DNA from: Dorea sp.
Lineage (GTDB): Bacteria; Bacillota_A; Clostridia; Lachnospirales; Lachnospiraceae
Assembly: GCA_016295505.1 (NCBI GenBank)
Contig: JAEDLC010000014.1
Coordinates: forward strand, 1 to 26,306
DNA: 26,306 bases
Direction of reading: 5' to 3'
Position 1 is the stretch's first letter; each line of letters begins with the position of its first letter. The translations under genes and the position numbers were made by a program. Shown here in pieces: positions 1-6,135 of the stretch. Below the pieces are notes generated by a model. It searched no databases. It had not been told where the DNA came from and saw only the letters and a program-made list of their open reading frames with translations.

Positions 1-84
1 ACCTCTTTCTTGAAGGGTGATTCTTTTCCTGTACATTTTCGCTGTCGATGTAGTACAATAAAGCGGAAAAGGAGTGAAAAAAAT

Positions 85-1035
85 ATGAATCAGACATTAT
101 TAACAGATAAAAAGATCGCCGTTGTCGGCATCGGTGGAGTCGGCGGATACATGGCCGGAATGCTTGCAAAGCACTATCCGCACGTTACACTGGCGGCCAG
201 AGGAAAACGAAAGGAATCCCTTCAGAATCACGGATTGGTCCTTCATAGTGACTATAACGGAGAGATTACCGCTTTTCCGGAAAAGATTGTCACTGTAGAA
301 GATATGGAAGAGCAGGACTACATCTTTGTCTGTGTAAAAAATTACTCTCTGGAAGAAGTATGTCAGAGCATTGCGCATGCCGTCACGGATCATACTGTGA
401 TCGTTCCTGTTATGAACGGAACTGATCCTGGAGACCGGATCCGAAACATTCTGCACAAAGGAACGGTTGTAGATTCTCTGATCTATATCGTTGCATTTGC
501 CAACACCGACTATTCCATTACACAGCAGGGTAAGTTTGCCAATCTGTACATAGGAATTAAAAATGCCGATGCTTTACAGGCACAGGCTGTATCCGAGGTT
601 TCCGACATTCTTACAGGTGCAGGCATTGATCACAAATGTGCTCCTGACATTGAACAGGCCATCTGGAGAAAGTACATCTTAAACTGCGCTTATAATGTTG
701 CAACCGCAGCCTATGACAATACCATCGGCGAGCTGCGCGCAGATCCTGAAAAAACTGCAGAATATGAGGCTCTCGTACAGGAAGCCTACCAGATCGCTCT
801 TGCCAAGCAAGTAGACATCCGCCCAAAACACATCGAGATCATCATCGACAAATTCCACAACGACTATGCCGACGATGCTACCAGCTCTCTGCAGCGGGAT
901 ATCCGCGCGGGACTGCAGGCAGAGCTGGATACCTTCAGCGGATATATTGTACGCGAGGCAGAAAAGTATGGAATATCTGTACCTGTTTCCAGAAAAATGT
1001 ATGAAATACTGAAAGAAAAAACAGGACTATTGTAA
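85..1035 (+). CDS. 2-dehydropantoate 2-reductase family protein (PanE/ApbA)
   Basis: Predicted cytosolic NADPH-dependent reductase of the ketopantoate reductase family, which makes pantoate for coenzyme A synthesis. The protein is 316 aa, near the usual ~300. An N-terminal Rossmann fold carries GIGGVGG at about residues 15-21. The C-terminal helical domain has the family's catalytic Lys region (WRKYILN) and the conserved Glu in the AELDTFSG segment. I chose ATG 85 because GGAGTG lies 8-9 bases upstream and the nucleotide-binding strand begins right after it; an open frame extends upstream to about position 10 but lacks a ribosome site and family similarity. The gene stands alone, with no pantothenate genes next to it. 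Clostridia often carry several paralogs of this family, so another 2-oxo acid could be the substrate; I therefore give no symbol. Family call is firm, substrate is not. Confidence 0.88.
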   Translation: MNQTLLTDKKIAVVGIGGVGGYMAGMLAKHYPHVTLAARGKRKESLQNHGLVLHSDYNGEITAFPEKIVTVEDMEEQDYIFVCVKNYSLEEVCQSIAHAVTDHTVIVPVMNGTDPGDRIRNILHKGTVVDSLIYIVAFANTDYSITQQGKFANLYIGIKNADALQAQAVSEVSDILTGAGIDHKCAPDIEQAIWRKYILNCAYNVATAAYDNTIGELRADPEKTAEYEALVQEAYQIALAKQVDIRPKHIEIIIDKFHNDYADDATSSLQRDIRAGLQAELDTFSGYIVREAEKYGISVPVSRKMYEILKEKTGLL

Positions 1036-1340
1036 ATAGCAGAAAACCGGCAACTGATTATTAATTGGATAAGCTGGAGAAAATGCCGACATCATGGCTC
1101 GATACCAGGATATGCATTTTGGGCGTATTGAAAAAAGTTGAACGATTCACCCCAATAAACCTGAGGGTGTAATTAAAAATATGCCTATAATTGGGCATTG
1201 ATATGAGATTATGCAAAGCTTGCCCAATTATAGTACAAACAAATTGAAACATTCTAAATAAAAGTGAAAAAAGAGGATATTAGAAGTAAAATATATTGTA
1301 TATGCCCATCAGAGCATTCGATTCTAAGAAAGATGCAGCA
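1036..1340. other. Intergenic region without a convincing gene; contains a 13-bp perfect inverted repeat
   Basis: AT-rich DNA between the PanE-family gene and the ABC operon terminators. Short open frames on both strands lack ribosome sites and resemble nothing I recognise. The one clear structure is a perfect inverted repeat: arm CTATAATTGGGCA at 1185-1197 and its complement at 1221-1233, around a 23-base spacer. No T-tract follows, so it is not an ordinary terminator. Confidence 0.6.
1185..1233. repeat. Perfect 13-bp inverted repeat (hairpin or operator-like)
   Basis: CTATAATTGGGCA at 1185-1197 pairs exactly with TGCCCAATTATAG at 1221-1233. The loop is 23 bases. The arms are too AT-rich and the loop too long for a typical terminator. 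It may be the stem of an untranslated RNA, a regulator site, or the remnant of a small mobile element. A related motif (ATATGC followed by TTGGGC and ATTGA) occurs once more near 1110-1131. Confidence 0.6.
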
Positions 1341-1367
1341 AGACAGGTTCTCCGGAGTCTGTCTTTT
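1341..1367 (+). terminator. Possible intrinsic terminator, plus strand
   Basis: AGACAG at 1341-1346 pairs with CTGTCT at 1359-1364, with a CTCCGGAG palindrome in the loop, followed by TTTT (1364-1367). It would stop transcripts that run through the 1036-1340 region from the PanE-family gene or from an unseen small RNA. The stem is short, hence moderate confidence. Confidence 0.45.
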
Positions 1368-1377
1368 CATTTTGCAT

Positions 1378-1420
1378 AAAAAGACGCCTCCCAAGTCACC
1401 TTGCCTTGAGAAGCGCCTCC
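1378..1420 (-). terminator. Intrinsic terminator of the ABC importer operon
   Basis: Read on the minus strand, the segment complementary to 1405-1417 pairs with that of 1383-1395 in a 13-bp stem containing three G-U pairs. A T-tract follows (A-run at 1378-1382 on the plus strand). It lies about 20 bp after the ATPase stop codon. The wobbles are G-U only on the minus transcript, which fixes the orientation. Confidence 0.85.
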
Positions 1421-1441
1421 TATTTTTACATTCTATTCTGC

Positions 1442-2248
1442 TTAATTTGCAAGCATCATACGATCATTTGCGAACTCACCGCCACTTGCCTCTTCAAACT
1501 TCCGAAGAAGATCTGCCACCTTCAGATTCTTCTTTTCTTCTCCGCTGACATCATAGATGATCTTTCCTTCATGCATCATGATCAGACGATTGCCATGTGC
1601 AATCGCATCTTTCATGTTGTGTGTGACCATCATAGCCGTCAAATGATGCTCTTCAATGATCTGGTCGGAAAGCGCCAGTACCTTCGCCGCCGTCTTTGGA
1701 TCAAGTGCCGCTGTATGTTCATCCAGAAGAAGCAGCTTTGGTTCTTTGATCGCTGCCATGAGAAGAGTGATCGCCTGTCTCTGACCACCGGACAGCAGAC
1801 CAACCTTACTGCTCATGCGATCTTCCAGACCAAGATCCAATTCTCTCAGCTGTTCTCTGAAATCCTCTCTTTCCTTTTTGGTAATTTCCCATCCCAAGCC
1901 ACGTCTCTGTCCACGTCTTGCGGCAATCGCCATATTCTCCTCGATTGACATTGTCGCTGCCGTTCCGGTCATCGGATCCTGAAATACGCGTCCAAGATAG
2001 GATGCTCTCTTATGTTCCGGAAGATCTGTAATATCTACTCCGTCTACGATAATATTACCCTGATCTACCGGCCATACTCCTGCAATCGCATTCAACATCG
2101 TGGATTTTCCCGCACCGTTTCCACCAATGATCGTAACAAAATCTCCCGGATTCAGCTGAAGATCCACTCCGTCCAATGCAACTTTTTCATTAATTGTACC
2201 TTTATTAAATGTCTTATGAAGATCTTTGATTTCCAACATATATGCCAT
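1442..2248 (-). CDS. ABC transporter ATP-binding protein (aromatic amino acid/TrpXYZ-type importer)
   Basis: ATPase subunit of an importer, at the inner face of the membrane, expected to pair with the permease encoded just upstream. It has 268 aa, full length for the family. Walker A is GGNGAGKST near residues 42-50; the signature is LSGGQRQA; Walker B is LLLLDEH; the switch His follows in MMVTHNM. The GNGAGKSTMLNAIAG and LGRVFQDP segments resemble the uncharacterised ATPases that accompany PF04392-type binding proteins (TrpX, C. difficile CD0873). Start ATG 2248 has GGAGGG 8 bases upstream, inside the 3' end of the permease gene, whose stop is 3 bp away, suggesting coupled translation. A terminator follows directly. 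Substrate is inferred from the family and the binding protein. Confidence 0.92.
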   Translation of the reverse strand: MAYMLEIKDLHKTFNKGTINEKVALDGVDLQLNPGDFVTIIGGNGAGKSTMLNAIAGVWPVDQGNIIVDGVDITDLPEHKRASYLGRVFQDPMTGTAATMSIEENMAIAARRGQRRGLGWEITKKEREDFREQLRELDLGLEDRMSSKVGLLSGGQRQAITLLMAAIKEPKLLLLDEHTAALDPKTAAKVLALSDQIIEEHHLTAMMVTHNMKDAIAHGNRLIMMHEGKIIYDVSGEEKKNLKVADLLRKFEEASGGEFANDRMMLAN

Positions 2249-2251
2249 GCC

Positions 2252-2929
2252 TTATGCCCTCCTGCGTTTCGTAGAATATTTTTCCTTCAGATACGGAATT
2301 GCAAGGAAAACTGCCACAACGATTGCAGAGAATAACTTCATGTAATCAGACGGCATCTTCAGCCATAATACAAGTGTATATGCTATGTAATACAGGATCG
2401 CACCCACAAATAAAGAAGCAAGTGTATATGCAAATGCAATTTTTTTGCCTGCACACAGCTTTCCAAATATGACTTCGCTGATAATCACGGCTGCAAGACC
2501 GATGACAATTGCTCCACGTCCGAAGTTCACATCCGCAGATCCCTGATACTGTGCATAGATTCCTCCGCACAGACCCACCAGTCCATTTGAGATCATAAGT
2601 GCAATTACTTTTGTAAAGTTGGTATTGATGCCCTGTGCACGGGCCATCTGCTCATTACATCCGGTCGCACGGATCGCAGATCCGATCTCTGTACCGAAGA
2701 TCCAGTACACCACTGCCACCAGTGCAAGGCAGATCACGATCAAACGAATAAAGAACAAATAACTGTCTTGTGCAGACACAAATCTCAGGGAAGCCACCAG
2801 TCCTTTCTGTCCGATTCCGATACTCTGGTTTGCTTTTCCCATGATTCCCCATATCAGACCCTGTGCCACATTACCCGGCAGTGCACGGACCAGCGTCATT
2901 GGATCTAATGCTGCAAAATAAGCCACCAT
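2252..2929 (-). CDS. ABC transporter permease with apparent internal deletion
   Basis: Membrane subunit of the importer, BPD_transp_2 type (related to LivH/TrpY). The product is 225 aa, whereas relatives are roughly 290-310 aa. Both ends look normal: an N-terminal stretch ending QGLIWGIM (to about residue 30), and a C-terminal part starting GKANQS, with ATGCNEQMARAQGINT, the GLVGLCGG and GRGAIVIGLAAVI segments, and basic tail RRRA. In the relatives I know, QGLIWGIM is followed by about 80 residues, including the conserved DLTVDGT region and several helices, before the MGKANQ segment. Here the two are joined directly and in frame. The start ATG 2929 has AAAGGA upstream. The transporter may be inactive or use another permease. 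That residues are missing is inferred from recalled homologs, not an alignment. Confidence 0.85.
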   Translation of the reverse strand: MVAYFAALDPMTLVRALPGNVAQGLIWGIMGKANQSIGIGQKGLVASLRFVSAQDSYLFFIRLIVICLALVAVVYWIFGTEIGSAIRATGCNEQMARAQGINTNFTKVIALMISNGLVGLCGGIYAQYQGSADVNFGRGAIVIGLAAVIISEVIFGKLCAGKKIAFAYTLASLFVGAILYYIAYTLVLWLKMPSDYMKLFSAIVVAVFLAIPYLKEKYSTKRRRA

Positions 2930-2972
2930 TTTATCTTGTTCCTTTCTTTTTTTTCTTATTTTTATAACCTTA

Positions 2973-3004
2973 AGTACGCCGAAGCAGATCTGCCGCGGCG
3001 TACT
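2973..3004 (-). other. Intercistronic hairpin between binding-protein and permease genes
   Basis: AGTACGCCG at 2973-2981 pairs perfectly with CGGCGTACT at 2996-3004, and the loop contains a GCAGATCTGC palindrome. On the minus transcript no T-tract follows, so it is more likely an RNA-stability or partial-termination element. Such hairpins often follow binding-protein genes and allow more lipoprotein than permease to be made. Confidence 0.7.
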
Positions 3005-3028
3005 CCATATTATCTCTGTTCTTTTTGA

Positions 3029-4030
3029 TTATTCAGCTTCAATTGCTTCGTAATCATCCGGTACTGTGATTCCGAGTTCATCACAGATTTCTTTATTATA
3101 CATCTTTGTTACTTCAGGTGCAAATTCAATTTCCATTGTAGAAATATCAGCACCGTTTGCCAATACTTCATAAGCCATTTCACCGGCTCTGTATCCGATA
3201 TCGTAGTAGCTGATGGATAATGTAGCAATACCACATCCGGTACAGATTCCCTGCTCACCTGCGATGACAGGAATTCCTGCAGGTACACATACATTTTTAA
3301 CAATCTCTGTATTGGCTGCCATGGTATTATCTGTAGGAATATAGATTGCATCTACTTCTGATACAGCACTTGTAACAACGGACTGAATCTCATTGGAATC
3401 AGCTGCTGTATATTCTTTGTATGCAATGCCGTCCTTATCAAGAGCCTCCTCAAACTTCTCTGCCTGATATTTGGAGTTTGGCTCTGCGGAACAGTACAGG
3501 ATACCCACTGTCTTGGCATCCGGAAGAAGTTCTTTTAACATTGCTTCCTGCTCATCAATCGGAGCCAGATCACTTGTTCCGGATACGTTAATACCGGTTG
3601 CTCCTGTCCAGTCTTCAATCTGAAGAGCTGTTGCATAATCGGTGATGGAAGTTCCGATGATCGGAATGTCTGCTGTAGCAGTTGCTGCTGTTGTAAGCGG
3701 ATCCGTTGCATTTGCAAGAATCAGATCAACATTGTCAGACACGAACTGATTGATAATAGTCGCACACATATTGTGCTCGCCCTGTGCATTCTGCTCATCA
3801 AATGTTACATTTCCTTCTCCGCACAGTTCTGTGAGCGCATCTTCAAATCCCTGTGTTGCTGCATCAAGAGCTTCATGCTGAACCAGCTGACAGATACCGA
3901 TGTTATATGCTTCACCGGAAGATTCTTCTGCAGATGACCCTTCCTCGCTACTGTCTGAATTGCCACCGCATGCTGTCATGGAAAGCACCATTGCAGCTAC
4001 CATAAAAATTGATACTAATTTCTTTTTCAT
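3029..4030 (-). CDS. ABC transporter substrate-binding lipoprotein, PF04392 type (TrpX/CD0873-like)
   Basis: Extracellular lipid-anchored binding protein of the importer. The 333-aa product has a signal peptide (KKK, hydrophobic core to about residue 18) and lipobox MTAC with Cys at about 21, then a Ser/Glu-rich linker. The mature part has the two-lobe periplasmic-binding fold typical of PF04392: YNIGICQLVQHEALD, DLILANATDPL, IPIIGTSITD, KTVGILYCSAEPNS, and the late GIATLSISYYDIGYRAG. Characterised members bind tryptophan or tyrosine, so an aromatic amino acid is the best guess. The start ATG has GAGGAGG 8 bases upstream. It is first in its operon, behind a strong promoter about 90 bp upstream, and is followed by an intercistronic hairpin. 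No T-box leader is visible in the short 5' region. Confidence 0.92.
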   Translation of the reverse strand: MKKKLVSIFMVAAMVLSMTACGGNSDSSEEGSSAEESSGEAYNIGICQLVQHEALDAATQGFEDALTELCGEGNVTFDEQNAQGEHNMCATIINQFVSDNVDLILANATDPLTTAATATADIPIIGTSITDYATALQIEDWTGATGINVSGTSDLAPIDEQEAMLKELLPDAKTVGILYCSAEPNSKYQAEKFEEALDKDGIAYKEYTAADSNEIQSVVTSAVSEVDAIYIPTDNTMAANTEIVKNVCVPAGIPVIAGEQGICTGCGIATLSISYYDIGYRAGEMAYEVLANGADISTMEIEFAPEVTKMYNKEICDELGITVPDDYEAIEAE

Positions 4031-4121
4031 TGTCTTTCCTCCTCAGCGAATACCTCTTTCTCGCATTAAAGCGTCACGTTTTTACACTTCAACTCGTGAA
4101 AGTGTCTTTTCGATATTCCCT

Positions 4122-4150
4122 GTTATATTCTTATGCCTTGTATTCGTCAA
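4122..4150 (-). promoter_or_regulatory. Sigma-A-type promoter of the ABC importer operon
   Basis: On the minus strand: TTGACG (-35, 4150-4145), a 17-bp spacer, then TATAAC (-10, 4127-4122). The transcript would start near 4115, leaving an ~85-nt leader before the ATG at 4030. The leader contains a weak ACACTT/AAGTGT hairpin with a bulge but no terminator or recognised riboswitch. Confidence 0.75.
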
Positions 4151-4173
4151 GAGTTATTTTTTTCTTTTTTCTC

Positions 4174-4202
4174 TTTCAAACTCACCTGCTCTATCTTATA
4201 AT
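4174..4202 (+). promoter_or_regulatory. Likely promoter of the cyclophilin gene
   Basis: A consensus -10 TATAAT at 4197-4202 lies 17 bp after a weak -35 (TTTCAA, 4174-4179). The cyclophilin start is at 4240, giving a leader of about 30 nt. It is divergent from the ABC importer promoter. Confidence 0.5.
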
Positions 4203-4239
4203 GAATCCAGAAATATCTACAAAAAAAGGAGAATTATGT

Positions 4240-4827
4240 ATGAACCCGACTGCAACCATATATATGGCTAATAAATCCCGCATCGTGATTGAACTCTTTC
4301 CGAAAGTCGCACCAAACACAGTTTCCAGCTTTATCTATGCCGCCAGCCATGGCGTCTTTGACGGACATCCGATCGAGCGAATCGTTCCTGGTCACTGGGT
4401 TGACATGAGCTATACCGGATTTCGCAAAAAAGAAGGACAATACCTGATACCATTTGAGTATGAGCTTCATCCTGAGATTACACCTCTGGATTCAGAAGTC
4501 GGAAGTGTGTGTATGGGTGGATATGACAACCTTGGCGAAGCCGGATGTGAATTTTTCTTTCCTCTGAGACCTTGCCCGGAACACAAGGGCCATTATCCGG
4601 TATTCGGGAAAGTAATATCCGGGCTTGAGGAAATCCTTCGTCTGGAACATGTAGATATCCGACCGGTAGAGGACTTCCCGATTCCCGGTCTCGTGGTGAA
4701 TACCCCTGTAGAACCGGAGATCATAGATCACGTAGAGCTCGACCTGAAAGGACAGACTTATCCGGAACCAATCCGCATACACGAAGGCGTACTGACACCT
4801 TCCTGGGCACAGTTCTGGGAAAGATAG
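4240..4827 (+). CDS. Divergent cyclophilin-type peptidyl-prolyl isomerase
   Basis: A 195-aa protein with cyclophilin order: the SRIVIELFPKVAPNTVSSF strand and helix near residues 12-30, then GVFDGHPIERIVPGHW (the Arg matches the catalytic Arg of FHRIIPGF), GSVCMGG, a CEFFF core, and HYPVFGKVISGLEEI near the end. The canonical MCQGGD segment after the Arg is replaced by VDMSY, so the active-site Gln is absent and proline isomerase activity could be weak or the role structural. No signal peptide or lipobox, so probably cytosolic. ATG 4240 is chosen over the longer upstream frame because AAAGGAG lies about 10 bases before it and the cyclophilin fold starts there. Monocistronic, with its own promoter and a terminator 70 bp downstream. 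Confidence 0.82.
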   Translation: MNPTATIYMANKSRIVIELFPKVAPNTVSSFIYAASHGVFDGHPIERIVPGHWVDMSYTGFRKKEGQYLIPFEYELHPEITPLDSEVGSVCMGGYDNLGEAGCEFFFPLRPCPEHKGHYPVFGKVISGLEEILRLEHVDIRPVEDFPIPGLVVNTPVEPEIIDHVELDLKGQTYPEPIRIHEGVLTPSWAQFWER

Positions 4828-4897
4828 CAGATTTGAATCTGCCACATTGTCAGATTGTGACTCTTCTGCTCTCTTTTACTCTTCCATTTTGGGGATT

Positions 4898-4935
4898 GGG
4901 TGTATAAGACATTTTGCGAACTATACACCCTTTTT
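4898..4935 (+). terminator. Intrinsic terminator after the cyclophilin gene
   Basis: GGGTGTATA at 4898-4906 pairs perfectly with TATACACCC at 4922-4930, followed by TTTTT at 4931-4935. The stem is 9 bp and the T-tract is immediate, so the plus orientation is clear. Confidence 0.85.
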
Positions 4936-5110
4936 CCCCGGAATTTCTTCATATGTTTCTTCAATTTTTTATAAAAATCGGGCATTGTCACGATTGTTTT
5001 ATATCTACGCCCAATCTTTTCATTTTCAAGGCTTTCTGAACAAATTCATCGGGTAATTCCATTTCATTTTTTTACATACACCCTCCATCCGTCAAATTTT
5101 TCTATCATTC
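4936..5110. other. Intergenic DNA with no supported gene
   Basis: AT-rich spacer between the cyclophilin terminator and the YitT promoter. On the minus strand a frame from about 5062 reads MELPDEFVQKALKMKRLGVD and then stops; a further protein-like stretch ending EEIPGKKGV lies in another frame. It has no well-spaced ribosome site and could be a decayed small gene or chance. Nothing else stands out. Confidence 0.5.
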
Positions 5111-5139
5111 TTGACGAACAGGCTGGTTGCCGATATAAT
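5111..5139 (+). promoter_or_regulatory. Strong sigma-A-type promoter upstream of yitT-like gene
   Basis: TTGACG (5111-5116), a 17-bp spacer, TATAAT (5134-5139). Transcription would start near 5146, only about 60 nt before a terminator-like hairpin and about 88 nt before the yitT-like start codon. Confidence 0.85.
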
Positions 5140-5166
5140 AATCGTGTATTAGGCAATGCCTTGATC

Positions 5167-5207
5167 CACGTTTGTTAGGGAAAATCTCTCTGACAAACGT
5201 GTTTTTT
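5167..5207 (+). terminator. Leader terminator (attenuator) between promoter and yitT-like gene
   Basis: CACGTTTGT at 5167-5175 pairs perfectly with ACAAACGTG at 5193-5201, followed by TTTTTT at 5202-5207. It sits between a near-consensus promoter and the ribosome site at about 5221, so most transcripts should stop here unless antitermination occurs. A small AGGCA/TGCCT hairpin precedes it. The leader matches no riboswitch class I recognise; the alternative is a ~60-nt stable small RNA. Confidence 0.8.
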
Positions 5208-5233
5208 ATTTTCAAAACTCTGGAGGTCTTTTC

Positions 5234-6103
5234 ATGAAACAAAAACAAGATTTTTTTCAAATGTTATCTTCTTTGTCCTTTGTAATTGTCGGTAATTTTC
5301 TGTATGCACTGACAGTAAAATTATTCCTGCTTCCATCCGGCCTTGTAACGGGAGGAACCACCGGAATCGCACTTACGATCCAGCATTTCTTCGGGGTCTC
5401 CGTCACACAGTTTGTGCTTGCTTTTAATGTCCTTATGTTAATTGCAGGCTATCTGATCCTCGGCCGGCAATTTGCTGCCACAACTCTGGCCAGCACTTTT
5501 CTCTATCCATTCGCACTGGAGATCTTTGACCATGTATTTGGAGACTACATCATAACGGACGATCTGCTGTTGTGCACCATCTTTTCCGGACTTGGAATCG
5601 GAATCGCACTCGGAATTGTCATTCGTTCCGGTGCATCTACCGGGGGTATGGATATTCCTCCTCTGATTCTGCATAAGGCTTTTCGGATTCCCGTCTCCGG
5701 CAGCATGTATGCCTTTGATGTCCTCATACTGTTAGGACAGGCTCTGTTTCGCCCGGCAGAAAATATACTGTACGGTATCGTATTAGTTATGATATACACG
5801 ATTGTACTGGATAAGCTGCTGCTGATTGGTACAACAAGAACCGAACTTAAGATTGTCAGTCAGAAATCTGACGAAATCCGAAATGCAATCCTGGAACAGA
5901 TTGACCGCGGAGTGACTTTACTGGATGGCGAAAGCGGTTACTTTCACGAAAAGACTCAGGTATTACTCAGCGTAATCTCTAAGCGCGAGCTCCCCAAGGT
6001 TGAAAGACTGGTTCACTCCATTGACCCGGAAAGCTTTATGGTAGTCAGCCGCGTCAATGAAGTCAGTGGGCGCGGATTCTCCATGAAAAAGAAATACAGA
6101 TAA
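5234..6103 (+). CDS. YitT family membrane protein (DUF161 + DUF2179)
   Basis: A 289-aa integral membrane protein, full length for the YitT family of Firmicutes. The N-terminal DUF161 region (about residues 12-190) has five to six hydrophobic segments and the family signatures LPSGLVTGGTTGIAL and RSGASTGGMDIPPLIL. The C-terminal cytosolic DUF2179 domain (about 205-285) contains RGVTLLDGESGYF, LLSVISKRELPKV and DPESFMVVSRVNEVSGRGF. The biochemical function of the family is not established. ATG 5234 follows TGGAGGT at a normal distance. It is monocistronic; expression probably depends on read-through of the leader terminator upstream, and a bidirectional terminator follows. Confidence 0.93.
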   Translation: MKQKQDFFQMLSSLSFVIVGNFLYALTVKLFLLPSGLVTGGTTGIALTIQHFFGVSVTQFVLAFNVLMLIAGYLILGRQFAATTLASTFLYPFALEIFDHVFGDYIITDDLLLCTIFSGLGIGIALGIVIRSGASTGGMDIPPLILHKAFRIPVSGSMYAFDVLILLGQALFRPAENILYGIVLVMIYTIVLDKLLLIGTTRTELKIVSQKSDEIRNAILEQIDRGVTLLDGESGYFHEKTQVLLSVISKRELPKVERLVHSIDPESFMVVSRVNEVSGRGFSMKKKYR

Positions 6104-6135
6104 AAGGCGGGAGGTCAACTGACCTCCCGTCTCTC
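6103..6135. terminator. Bidirectional terminator between yitT-like gene and malQ
   Basis: CGGGAGGTCA at 6108-6117 pairs with TGACCTCCCG at 6120-6129, a very stable stem. On the minus strand it is followed by CCTTTTA, a good terminator for malQ; on the plus strand by a pyrimidine-rich GTCTCTCT, weaker. The genes converge on it. Confidence 0.8.

Noticed and set aside
1061..1252. 63-codon minus-strand frame in the intergenic region
   Set aside because: No ribosome site, no recognisable family, and it spans the 13-bp inverted repeat; probably chance.
1264..1548. Plus-strand open frame with start GTG near 1264
   Set aside because: No ribosome site; it runs through a terminator hairpin and into the antisense of the ABC ATPase gene.
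4031..4121. T-box or other riboswitch upstream of the aromatic-amino-acid-type importer
   Set aside because: The leader is only ~85 nt, has no T-box sequence and no terminator; just a weak bulged hairpin.
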